DNA from: Candidatus Humimicrobium oleiphilum
GTDB taxonomy: Bacteria; Actinomycetota; Humimicrobiia; Humimicrobiales; Humimicrobiaceae
Length of the DNA: 27,965 bases
NCBI GenBank assembly: GCA_002304935.1
Contig: DBPS01000040.1
Coordinates: 108,519-136,483 of the forward strand
Direction: 5' to 3'
Positions 15,573 through 23,900 of the stretch are shown here, in pieces (position 1 is the first letter of the stretch; every line of letters starts with the position of its first letter). The notes beneath the pieces were generated by a model. That model was given only the letters and a program-made list of their open reading frames with translations, was not told where the DNA came from and searched no databases. The translations under genes and the position numbers were made by a program.

Positions 15573-17498
15573 TCAGAAAGAAGTTTTTCTTTCATCAATA
15601 TTTTCTTTAATCATACATATTAATTCTTCGAGTTTGATGTCCCTTATATCACCCCCTGATTTTTTTCTTAAAGAAATAGTGCCAGACTCTTTCTCTTTTT
15701 CACCTATTATTATCATAGCAGGTATTTTCCCAAGTTCTGCATTCCTTATCTTTTTATCAAGAGACTCTATCCTGCTATCTATTTCTACTCTTAATCCCTC
15801 CCCTCTTAAAATATTAAATACATCTTCTGCGTATTCTGAAACCTTATCTGATATTGGCAGGATAATCACCTGCACAGGTGCAAGCCATAAAGGAAGGTTC
15901 CCTGAATAATTTTCAATGAGTATGCCGATAAAGCGTTCAAGGCTTCCCAGAACAACTCTGTGAAGCATGATTGGCTTATGTTTCTGATTGTCTTCTCCCA
16001 TATAATAAAGATCAAATAGTTCAGGCATTGCAAAATCCAGCTGGATAGTTGCACATTGCCATGTTCTGTCAAGAGCATCTTTTATATGGAAATCTATTTT
16101 GGGACCATAAAAAGCTCCGTCTCCCGGATTGATTTTGTAATCAAGACCATTTTCCTTCATGGCTTTTTCAAGCTGAAGCTCTGCTTCATCCCACATTCCA
16201 TCAGTACCAATCCTGTCGTCAGGACGGGTTGAAAGTTCAAGATGATAATCCTTAAAACCAAATACCTCATAAATATCATTTATCATCTTTATGATATTTT
16301 TTATTTCTGAGCCTAAAAATTCACTGGTAGTAAAGATATGTGCATCATCCTGTGTAAAATTCCTTACGCGGAAAAGACCGTGGAGCACTCCTGATTTTTC
16401 GTGTCTGTGAACAAGCCCGAGCTCAGCAAATCTTAGAGGAAATTCTTTATAGGAATGCTGATGTGTCTTATATACGAGAATAGCACCGGGACAATTCATG
16501 GGTTTTACAGCATAATCAGCATCCTCTATTTTTATAAAGTACATATTATCTTTATAATGGTCCCAGTGACCGGAAGTTTTCCATAATTCATTGTTAAGAA
16601 TTATCGGTGTCTGTATTTCCCTGTAACCGCTTTGAGCATGTATATCCCTCCAGTAGTCTATAACCGTATTTCTCAATATTACTCCCTTGGGATGCCAGAA
16701 AGGAAAACCCGGGGCCTCATCATGAAAACTAAAAAGATCAAGGTCCCTGCCTATTTTTCTGTGATCGCTTAATTTTGCTCTCTCAATCCTGTCCAGATAT
16801 TTTTTAAGATCATCCTTTGAAAAAAAAGCTGTTCCGTATATCCTTACAAGCATTTTATTCTCTTCACTGCCCCTCCAGTATGCGCCTGCAACGCTAAGCA
16901 GTTTAAAAGCTGTCACTTTGCTTGTATTTGTGATATGGGGGCCTGAACAAAGATCTACAAAATCACCTGTCCTGTATATGCTTATATTATCATCTTCAAG
17001 TTCATTTATTATCTCTGTCTTGTAAGGATTGTCGCTGAATATCTCCAAAGCCTTCTGCTTTGATATATTTTCCCTTTGAAAAACAGTATTTGAAGAAATG
17101 ATTTTTTTCATTTCATTTTCAATATTTTTAAGATCGCTGAGCGAAATATTTTCATCTATGTCAAAATCATAATAAAAACCATCCTTGATGGAAGGCCCGA
17201 TAGCAAACTTTGCTTTGGGATATATCTTGGAAATAGCGCTTGCCATTATATGGGATGTGCTGTGATTCAGGGTTTCAACTGATTTTTCATCATCCTGGAA
17301 TAAAACAGAAATATCAAGACTTTTTTCAGGTATGAAGTTGAGGTCTATGAAAACTGATTCTGTACTTTTTTCTGCAATGATTTTTGCAATTACGGCTTTC
17401 CTGGCAGAAGGTTTGTCCAGACCTGATAAAAGTTCATATATGGTTTCTCTTCCGCTGCTTTGAGCTGTGCCTATATTTTCGAAATAAATATCAAACAT
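15573..17498 (-). CDS. thrS: Threonyl-tRNA synthetase
   Basis: Charges tRNA-Thr and edits mischarged serine. The 641 residues hold a divergent N-terminal TGS-like domain (about 1-65), the editing domain with HSTSH (His79, His83) and the FVDLCSGPH segment, the class-II catalytic core with zinc ligands in MNCPGA (Cys), HRHEKSG (His) and LHRVVLGSLERF (His), and a C-terminal anticodon-binding domain (about 545-641, from APVQVIILPIS). The ATG at 17498 follows AGAGGA. No T-box element was recognised in the 150 bp upstream. It is read in the same direction as tRNA-Gly and the radical SAM gene but probably from its own promoter. Confidence 0.97.
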   Translation of the reverse strand: MFDIYFENIGTAQSSGRETIYELLSGLDKPSARKAVIAKIIAEKSTESVFIDLNFIPEKSLDISVLFQDDEKSVETLNHSTSHIMASAISKIYPKAKFAIGPSIKDGFYYDFDIDENISLSDLKNIENEMKKIISSNTVFQRENISKQKALEIFSDNPYKTEIINELEDDNISIYRTGDFVDLCSGPHITNTSKVTAFKLLSVAGAYWRGSEENKMLVRIYGTAFFSKDDLKKYLDRIERAKLSDHRKIGRDLDLFSFHDEAPGFPFWHPKGVILRNTVIDYWRDIHAQSGYREIQTPIILNNELWKTSGHWDHYKDNMYFIKIEDADYAVKPMNCPGAILVYKTHQHSYKEFPLRFAELGLVHRHEKSGVLHGLFRVRNFTQDDAHIFTTSEFLGSEIKNIIKMINDIYEVFGFKDYHLELSTRPDDRIGTDGMWDEAELQLEKAMKENGLDYKINPGDGAFYGPKIDFHIKDALDRTWQCATIQLDFAMPELFDLYYMGEDNQKHKPIMLHRVVLGSLERFIGILIENYSGNLPLWLAPVQVIILPISDKVSEYAEDVFNILRGEGLRVEIDSRIESLDKKIRNAELGKIPAMIIIGEKEKESGTISLRKKSGGDIRDIKLEELICMIKENIDERKTSF

Positions 17499-17556
17499 TT
17501 TTCCTCTTTAATTTTTTATAATACTACTATATTAACATTGAAAAACTTATTAAGTA

Positions 17557-17584
17557 ATATTAATACTTGAAAATTTTAAATCAA
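17557..17584 (-). promoter_or_regulatory. Possible thrS promoter
   Basis: On the minus strand TTGATT (17579-17584) and TAATAT (17557-17562) are 16 bp apart, about 60 bp ahead of thrS. The region is extremely AT-rich, so chance matches are likely. Confidence 0.35.
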
Positions 17585-17605
17585 TATTTTAGCACATAAA
17601 AATAA

Positions 17606-17629
17606 TATAAAAAAATCAGAATCAGATTT
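17606..17629 (-). terminator. Weak intrinsic terminator after tRNA-Gly
   Basis: On the minus strand AAATC/GATTT (17613-17629) forms a 5-bp stem with a 7-base loop, followed by a T-run ending near 17611. It lies 21 bp past the tRNA 3' end. The stem is short and AT-rich, so the call rests mostly on position. Confidence 0.4.
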
Positions 17630-17650
17630 GAAAAGAAACTTGTAGTAATA

Positions 17651-17726
17651 TGGAGCGGAAGACGGGACTCGAACCCGCGACCCTCACCTTGGCAAGGTGA
17701 TGCTCTACCAACTGAGCCACTTCCGC
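17651..17726 (-). tRNA. tRNA-Gly (anticodon GCC)
   Basis: Complete 76-base cloverleaf with encoded CCA. The acceptor stem is GCGGAAG/CTTCCGC with U as discriminator, the D-loop region reads GCTCAGTTGGTAGAGC, the anticodon arm is TCACC-TTGCCAA-GGTGA with anticodon GCC, and the T-arm contains GGTTCGAGTCC. It stands alone between the LCP gene and thrS and has its own promoter. Confidence 0.97.
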
Positions 17727-17761
17727 ATGAATTATTAAGAGAGCTATAAAAACAGAATAAT

Positions 17762-17790
17762 ATATTATCTGCTAATTTTTTAATTGTCAA
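17762..17790 (-). promoter_or_regulatory. Promoter of tRNA-Gly
   Basis: On the minus strand a consensus TTGACA (17785-17790) and TAATAT (17762-17767) are separated by exactly 17 bp. The predicted start near 17755 leaves about 29 bases of 5' leader before the mature tRNA. Confidence 0.7.
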
Positions 17791-17810
17791 CAGAACTTGC
17801 CTTAGCGCTT

Positions 17811-19238
17811 TTATTGTTCTTTTATTGTTTCAAAAAGCTCTTTTGTAGCCTGCTCATCATATACGACGGCACTTGCATTTCCAACCATTTCCGGCCAGGA
17901 AGGAATCGTAGTTATTTCTATCTCTGAGTAATTGATCCTCCCAAAAACAAGAAGATATTTTGTGATATCACCAAACTTTATATCTGTCCAGACATATCTT
18001 GCAAGATAATTAACAAAGAAAGGCATCTTAATGAATTTTTCCAGATCAGACTGCTGCCTCATTAATGCGATTATTATTTTGGCAGCTTCCCTTTCCCTCG
18101 CAAATGCCCCTCCCTGTTGTCCGGGTTCTCCGCTTCTGTGCCTGTTCCTTGCAAGAGCAAGAGCCTGTTCTCCGTTCAGATGATGAATGCCTTTTGAGAG
18201 ATAGCAACCAGAAAAACCGTCAGAAAGGTCTTCATTCACTTCAACAGTAACTCCTCCGAAGAAATCAATAAGAGGCTTGAATCCGTCAAAATCTGTTATT
18301 ATATAATTATCTATCTCAAGACCGGAAAATTGTTCAATAGTCTCTACAGTAAGTTCATTGCCACCTACAGCATGAGCACCGTTTATTTTTCCTTCTCCGT
18401 GACCAGGAATATTAACCCAGGTATCCCGCGGAATCGTCACTATGGTTCCTTCTCCGCTTTCAAGATTAATATGTAAAATCATTATAATATCTGTCCTGCC
18501 GTTTACCCTTCCTCCGGGTCTGTCAAAAGCACTATCATCCCCGAGAATCAGTATGTTCACTGAATTATGCTTTTCAGCTTCACTCCCTTCAAGATTATTT
18601 TCAGTACCCAGATGGAAATCAGCCAGGAATTCTTTAAAAAATGAGGAAGCTTTATCAGTCTCGATATTTTCACCCATATACTTAATTATAAAAAGAGTAT
18701 CTTCATAAATAAAACTTGTTGCCAGATCAGTCAGATTTTTATTCTCTTCCATTTCAGTTAAATAACTGTAGCCAAGCATTTCTGCATTTAAGCCGCTTAT
18801 TTCAACATTCTGTCTGTCCAGTTCGACAGAATCATCAAAATCATTAAGCCCGTCAAGATATTTTTGTGCAAATATTTCCGGTTTTGCCAAATCTTCCGCA
18901 TCTTCAGCATCTGCTATATTTATAATTATGCTTTCATTATTTTCTTTACTGTTTAAAACCAGTCTTTCACCATTATCTTTTTCGTAGACTGACCAGCCTT
19001 CCGGAATTTTTAAAAAATAATTTGCATAGTTTCCTGATTTGCTGAAATACAGACTTTTATTAATAGTGGTAGAAGTGGAACTAACTGAAGTTGTTGTATT
19101 TTCTTCTTCATATATGGAAGTAGATGTATCAGCAATTTCCTTATTTTCATTTCTGTATTTATTTATTAAAAAAAATGAAAGGACAGAAAGAGCAGCAACA
19201 ATAATAACAATAAAGATTATCATAAATATCTTTTTCAT
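17811..19238 (-). CDS. LytR-CpsA-Psr (LCP) protein with an extra DcrB/PsbP-like domain
   Basis: LCP enzymes attach glycopolymers such as teichoic acid or arabinogalactan to the Gram-positive wall from lipid carriers outside the membrane. The 475 residues begin with a membrane anchor (about 3-24), then a Ser/Thr-rich linker (38-60). A domain of about 150 residues (about 62-215: YFLKIPEGWSVYEKDNG through a closing FFKEFLADFHLG) resembles DcrB/PsbP-like folds. The LCP domain (about 228-400) keeps the key basic and acidic residues: GDDSAFDRPGGR, RTDIIMILHI, TIPRDTWV and ALARNRHRSGE. The extra extracytoplasmic domain is not part of a standard LCP protein. It lies 75 bp after the 3D-domain gene and may share its transcript. 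Confidence 0.88.
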   Translation of the reverse strand: MKKIFMIIFIVIIVAALSVLSFFLINKYRNENKEIADTSTSIYEEENTTTSVSSTSTTINKSLYFSKSGNYANYFLKIPEGWSVYEKDNGERLVLNSKENNESIIINIADAEDAEDLAKPEIFAQKYLDGLNDFDDSVELDRQNVEISGLNAEMLGYSYLTEMEENKNLTDLATSFIYEDTLFIIKYMGENIETDKASSFFKEFLADFHLGTENNLEGSEAEKHNSVNILILGDDSAFDRPGGRVNGRTDIIMILHINLESGEGTIVTIPRDTWVNIPGHGEGKINGAHAVGGNELTVETIEQFSGLEIDNYIITDFDGFKPLIDFFGGVTVEVNEDLSDGFSGCYLSKGIHHLNGEQALALARNRHRSGEPGQQGGAFAREREAAKIIIALMRQQSDLEKFIKMPFFVNYLARYVWTDIKFGDITKYLLVFGRINYSEIEITTIPSWPEMVGNASAVVYDEQATKELFETIKEQ

Positions 19239-19313
19239 AATCAGGTATTACTCCGGACTTTGATTTTTTAACAGAAAAATGTCAAAAAAGTATATAATAT
19301 ATTAAAATCTGAT

Positions 19314-19850
19314 TCAATAAATTATTGACAGTGTTTTTTCATCCGTAACATTTATTGTTCCATCTGTTTTTTCAACGATTCTCAGCCATATCCCCTTTTT
19401 GCCGAAATTCCTGGCTTCTTTCTTGGAATTGAAATATATATCGATCCTGTTGCCTTTTATTTTCCCTCCCGTGTCTTCTGCAATGAATGTGCCCACATCT
19501 TTTATCTGCACTTCTGTCCCAAGAGGGATTACCTTGGGATCGACAGCTATGACTCCTTCGTAGATTTCCTTGCCTGTAGCAGTAATATTATCTGTTCCCT
19601 GAGACGGGTCATTGGCACTGTAGCCGGTTGCAACAAAATAAAACCACTCAACAAGTTCAGTTTCTGTTCTGTTTATGATTACAGGCTCTTTTCTGATGAT
19701 TATTTTTTCATTTTCTTTTTCATAATCTTCTTTTGTAAAAAATTTTGAAACATCTCCTTTGTATTCAGAATACAGCCATACCGCCCCAAAAATAATTACA
19801 GCGATAAGTATCCAGAATAAAAGGTTTATTATAATATTATATTTCTTCAA
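19314..19850 (-). CDS. Membrane-anchored 3D (Asp-Asp-Asp) domain protein
   Basis: The 178 residues comprise an N-terminal membrane anchor (about 5-27, NLLFWILIAVIIFGAVWLY), a charged linker, and a C-terminal 3D domain (about 80-175) with the hallmark acidic positions in AVDPKVIPLGTEV, AEDTGGKIKG and NRIDIYF. The fold is the double-psi barrel shared with MltA and the YabE/YocH family of wall hydrolases, so a peptidoglycan-cleaving role outside the membrane is likely. The TTG at 19850 was chosen because AGAGGGG lies about 6 bases upstream; an in-frame ATG at 19898 would add 16 hydrophobic residues and lacks a ribosome binding site. It is divergent from lexA and upstream of the LCP gene, forming a cell-wall pair. 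Confidence 0.85.
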   Translation of the reverse strand: MKKYNIIINLLFWILIAVIIFGAVWLYSEYKGDVSKFFTKEDYEKENEKIIIRKEPVIINRTETELVEWFYFVATGYSANDPSQGTDNITATGKEIYEGVIAVDPKVIPLGTEVQIKDVGTFIAEDTGGKIKGNRIDIYFNSKKEARNFGKKGIWLRIVEKTDGTINVTDEKTLSIIY

Positions 19851-19860
19851 TTTTACCCCT

Positions 19861-19908
19861 CTGTTTACTATAAAAAACAGTAAAAAACAAATATGCATGC
19901 CTTATTTG
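19861..19908 (-). promoter_or_regulatory. Structured 5' leader of the 3D-domain gene
   Basis: On the minus strand CAAATA/TATTTG (19888-19908, 9-base loop) is followed by six T, a weak terminator-like element. Just downstream two mutually exclusive 6-bp hairpins, TTTACT/AGTAAA (19864-19884) and CTGTTT/AAACAG (19861-19880), abut the ribosome binding site. All stems are AT-rich. Confidence 0.35.
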
Positions 19909-19965
19909 CATGACTTTTATAACATAATAACTGATAAAACAGCTTTAAAATAAAAACCCCGATAG

Positions 19966-19993
19966 ATTATACGAATAAAAACTTAAAAATCAA
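19966..19993 (-). promoter_or_regulatory. Promoter of the 3D-domain gene
   Basis: On the minus strand TTGATT (19988-19993) and a perfect TATAAT (19966-19971) are 16 bp apart. The predicted start near 19959 gives a leader of about 110 bases before the TTG at 19850. It lies only 27 bp from the LexA-like palindrome of the divergent lexA promoter. Confidence 0.6.
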
Positions 19994-20019
19994 CCCCAAA
20001 AAAATCCCCGAATAAATTA

Positions 20020-20035
20020 CTATACAAATGTATAG
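20020..20035. promoter_or_regulatory. Candidate LexA operator
   Basis: CTATACAAATGTATAG is a perfect 6-4-6 inverted repeat. The inner C-N4-G geometry is that of Gram-positive (GAAC-N4-GTTC) and cyanobacterial (GTAC-N4-GTWC) LexA boxes. It overlaps the -35 of the promoter reading into lexA, a position where binding would block polymerase. No second copy was noticed ahead of dnaE or dinB. Confidence 0.6.
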
Positions 20036-20049
20036 CAATATTCTATAAT
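20021..20049 (+). promoter_or_regulatory. Candidate lexA operon promoter
   Basis: TATACA (20021-20026, 4 of 6 matches to TTGACA) and a perfect TATAAT (20044-20049) are separated by 17 bp. A start near 20056 would leave a leader of about 180 bases before the lexA ATG. A closer promoter in the AT-rich stretch 20130-20220 cannot be excluded. Confidence 0.55.
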
Positions 20050-20055
20050 TTATCA

Positions 20056-20236
20056 TGAGGCCGCATGAAAACATGCCGTGCCCGTCTTTTCCGAATTATT
20101 TAAAAATATCGGAAAGATATGATTTATAAAAAAATAAAAAATATATGGTATTTATTGTCTTTTATTTATGCATATATGTAATTAATTATATACATAATAA
20201 CATAAAAATAAAACTTATCAAGGAGCATGACTGAAA
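20056..20236 (+). promoter_or_regulatory. Structured lexA leader / intergenic region
   Basis: There is no gene in this stretch. It holds a GCATG-AAAA-CATGC hairpin (20063-20076), which may extend through GGC/GCC, and a second hairpin TTTCCGA/TCGGAAA (20088-20115) with further AT pairs inside. The rest is AT-rich up to AAGGAG at about 20220-20225. Neither hairpin is followed by a T-run, so they are not terminators. I do not recognise a known riboswitch. Confidence 0.4.
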
Positions 20237-20884
20237 ATGTCTAAAAAAGAAGGTCTTACAGAAAAGCAGGGTATTTTTCTGAAAGAAATATATAAATTTA
20301 TATCAGATAAGAATTATCCTCCTTCAGTCCGGGAGCTTGCATCTATATCCGGGTTTTCTTCCCCCAGGGGTGCAGCAGATCATTTAAATGTCCTTGTTAA
20401 AAAAGGCTACATCCAGAAAAATCCGTCATCAAGGTCTCTTAAGCTTACAGAAAAAGCTTTCTGGCACTTAAAAATCCCAAACCCTTTCAGTGACAATAAT
20501 ATCCTTTATCTTCCCCTTCTCGGCAGAATAGCAGCAGGAAAGCCTGTTTTTGCAGAGGAAAATATAAATGAGTATGTGCCGGTATCAAAACAGATAATGG
20601 GCAGGGCTGAAGGACAATTCATTTTAAAGGTAAAGGGAGACAGTATGTCCGGAGACCATATTCTCGACGGAGACATGATTATCATAAGGATACAGGACAC
20701 TGCAGAAAACGGAGATATAGTGGCTGCTCTTTTAAACGATGAAGCTGTCGTTAAAAGATTTTACAAGCGTTCAGATGGGACAATCGAGCTGGTATCATCA
20801 AATCCCTTATATGAACCAATAATTGTAAGGGATGAGGTAAAAATACAGGGTAAAGTCATAGCTGTCTACAGAAATATTTTCTAA
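20237..20884 (+). CDS. lexA: LexA SOS repressor / autopeptidase
   Basis: Represses DNA-damage genes until RecA filaments trigger self-cleavage. The 215 residues have an N-terminal winged helix (about 5-70, PPSVRELASISGFSSP then HLNVLVKKGYI) and a C-terminal S24 peptidase domain. The cleavage bond is Ala100-Gly101 in GRIAAGKP, and the catalytic dyad is Ser136 (GDSM) and Lys173 (AVVKRF), spaced as in E. coli. The recognition-helix region SSPRGAADHL differs from the usual SSPNAAEEHL type, fitting a non-standard operator. AAGGAG lies 11 bases upstream of the ATG. A palindrome with LexA-box geometry at 20020-20035 suggests autoregulation. It is followed after 57 bp by dnaE2, the first of two polymerases. 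Confidence 0.95.
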   Translation: MSKKEGLTEKQGIFLKEIYKFISDKNYPPSVRELASISGFSSPRGAADHLNVLVKKGYIQKNPSSRSLKLTEKAFWHLKIPNPFSDNNILYLPLLGRIAAGKPVFAEENINEYVPVSKQIMGRAEGQFILKVKGDSMSGDHILDGDMIIIRIQDTAENGDIVAALLNDEAVVKRFYKRSDGTIELVSSNPLYEPIIVRDEVKIQGKVIAVYRNIF

Positions 20885-20941
20885 TCAACATTAAATAAAT
20901 TTTCCAAATCCTATTTTTATTAATTCAGGAGACAGATAAAA

Positions 20942-23900
20942 ATGTTTTGCCATCTTCACGTACATAGCGAATACAGCATACTTCAATCTTCAGTCAGGCT
21001 GGATGACCTTGTAAAAAAGGCTGTTTCATGCAGAATGCAAAGTATTGCACTCACTGATCATTTTGTCATGCACGGAGCAATTAATTTTTACAAGAAAGCC
21101 CTGGAATCAGGAATAAAACCTATAATCGGCATGGAACTTATCGTCTGTGACAATAATTATCTGCCATATAATATAATATTGCTCGCTAAAGGGTTTGAGG
21201 GATATAAAAATCTTTGTAAAATATCAAGTTTTATAAACCTTAAGTATAAAAATGAAAAAAGATATCTTTTTTTTGAAGATATCCATGATATATGCAGAGA
21301 TACAATATGCATAATAGGCTATGAGAATAATCTGCCTGCTGCTCTTTTAATTAAAAATAAATCAGGCGAAGCAGAAAAAGTTCTGGAAAAGTGGCTGCAT
21401 TTATTCAGGGAAGACCTGTTTTTTGAAATCATAAGAAAAAAAAATGATAGCCTTAAAAATAATTACATTGATATTGCATCAGAAAAATACAGGGAAAACA
21501 TTATAAAAAGTTTTGCAGAAAAAAAGAATATCGGAATTGTAGCAGCAAATAATGTAAGCTTTCTTTTAAAAGAAGATTACGAGCCTTTTAAAATCCTTCT
21601 GGATATATCCGCAATGTCTTCACGGAAAGATACATTCTGCCTGAAAAAAGATATACATGATGAATATTATTTTAAGACCCCTCTGGAAATGAAGCAATTA
21701 TTCAAAGACTGCAATGATGCGCTGGCAAATACAGAAAAAATATCTGAAATATGCAATATTGAAATAAGCCTGGATAAAATAGCGGCTCATGGAACAGGTA
21801 TGCATAATAAAAAACAGGAAAGCAGCAACAGGCTTATCAGGAATATCTGCCATCATAAAGCCTTGATAAAATATAAGGAAAATTATAATGAAAGCATAAA
21901 AAAAAGACTCGACTATGAACTGGGAGTAATAGAAAAAACAGGATTTTCCCGGTATTTCCTAATCGTTGCAGACATTGCAGAATATGCCAAAAAAAACCAT
22001 ATACCTATTTGTGGCAAGGGTTCTTCAGCCGGAAGTATTGTAACTTACATACTTGAAATATCAAATATCGATCCGGTAATGAACAACCTCTCTTTTGAAA
22101 GATTCCTTCATGAGCAAAGAAAAAAACTTCCGGACATAGATATAGACGTTTCAAGCAGCGGAAGAGAGAAAATAAGCAGCTATCTCTCTTTAAAATACGG
22201 TAAGTTAAACGTAATAAGGGTGCCGGTATTTGCCACAATAAGGACAAGGTCTTCATTAAGAGAAGCAGGAAGAGTACTGAATATGAGCAGGGAAGAAATA
22301 AAGTCAGCAGTCAATGAGTATTCTTCAGTATGTTACAACAGGAAATCCAAATTAAAGAAGCCGGATATCTCTTGTTGTAATGAAGATTTTTTAAAAGCTT
22401 CTTCCTTAATATCAGGCTATATAAGAAATCTGTCAATGCATCCCTGCGCATTTGTAATAATCGAAAAAGAGCATTCTGGCACAATACCTCTGATGATTTC
22501 AGAAACAGGCGAAGTTATGAGCCAGTATCCCGGTGAAAATATAGAAGATATGGGGTTTTTGAAAATCGATCTCATCAATTCAGTTACACTTGATAACATA
22601 AGTGAGGTATCTGAAATACTTTCAAAGACCAGAGGAATTGATATTGATTTTTCAAAAATACCAAGAAACGACAGAAGAGTTTACAGCATGCTCAAGGAAG
22701 GCGATTCTATCTGTGTCTTTCAGCTCGAGAGTATGGGCATAAGATCACTCATGAAAAAACTCAGGCCATCATCGGTAGAAGATGTCACCCTTCTTATATC
22801 ACTCTACAGGCCCGGACCCCAGCAGTCCGGGATGGTCGATATTTTTATAAAGAGAAAATTCAAAGAAGAACCTGCTGATTATATCCATCCTGATTTAAAA
22901 GAAATACTTGAAGAAACCTGCGGAGTTATACTTTACCAGGAACAGGTAATGAAGATTGCAGAAAAAGTAGCCGGCTACAGCCCTTCTGAATCAGACAGAC
23001 TTAGAAAAGCAATGTCAGATCTTTCGAAGCAGGATATGGAAAATGAAAGAAAAAGGTTTCTCAGAGGATCCTGCATTAATGGATACGAAAAGGGGCTGTC
23101 AGCAAAGATATTTGAGCTTGTTTCAAAATTTGCAAGTTACGGATTTGTAAAGGCACATGCGGCAGCGTATGCAGATATAGGTTATATTACAGCCTATATC
23201 AAGTCATATTTTCCTGCTGAACTTATATCTTCAATCCTTACCAAAAATTCAGGTTATTACAGCAGCGGATCTTATATAGAAGAAGCAAGAAGGCTGGGAA
23301 TATCTATAAAGCCTCCGGATATAAATATTGCATCAGACAGATATCTTACGGAAAACAACGGAAGATCTCTGATAGTGTCGCTATCATCTGTCAGGGATCT
23401 CGGATCTGAGGGAGTAAAAGAAATAACTGATGAAAGAAATGCCAATGGAAATTACAAAGGTTTTTTTGATTTTTACGAGAGAATAATAAAGAAAAGAAAA
23501 ATATCCATAAAAGCAGCAAAGAATCTTATAGATACAGGCGCTTTTGATTTCACGGGACTTAAAAGAAAATATCTTGTAATAATACTTGAATACCTTTCGT
23601 CCCTGAAGAGGAAGAAAGATGTTTACGTATCAGAAATGTTCCATGAAGATACTGGATATGCTGATGAATTCTTCCCGGAAATCTCAGATTCATTAAAAGA
23701 CTACACTGCTGATGAAAAAATTGAAATTGAAAATAATCTGCTTGGATTCTGCATAAGCGCTAATCCCCTGGATTATTTCAGGGATATGACAAAAAACTTA
23801 AACATAATTGAAAGCAGGCTTTTTAAAGAAAATGTTGATTCAGAAAGACCTCTGAAAAATAATGTCATATCTGAAGGCTTTATTGTTATAAAAAGAAGAG

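Noticed and set aside
17499..17650. Possible T-box leader ahead of thrS
   Set aside because: No conserved T-box sequence (AGGGTGGNACC-like) or large specifier stem was found; the region is short and almost all A/T.
19239..19313. TTGACA as a -35 for the LCP gene
   Set aside because: A minus-strand TTGACA exists around 19282-19287 but no acceptable -10 lies 16-18 bp downstream.
20056..20120. Known riboswitch (cyclic-di-GMP type) in the lexA leader
   Set aside because: The hairpins lack the conserved GEMM core sequences and are too few; kept only as an unassigned structured leader.
20227..20244. Five-codon upstream ORF (MTENV) overlapping the lexA start
   Set aside because: Its ATG is only 1 base from AAGGAG, too close for initiation; the same ribosome binding site is well placed for lexA.
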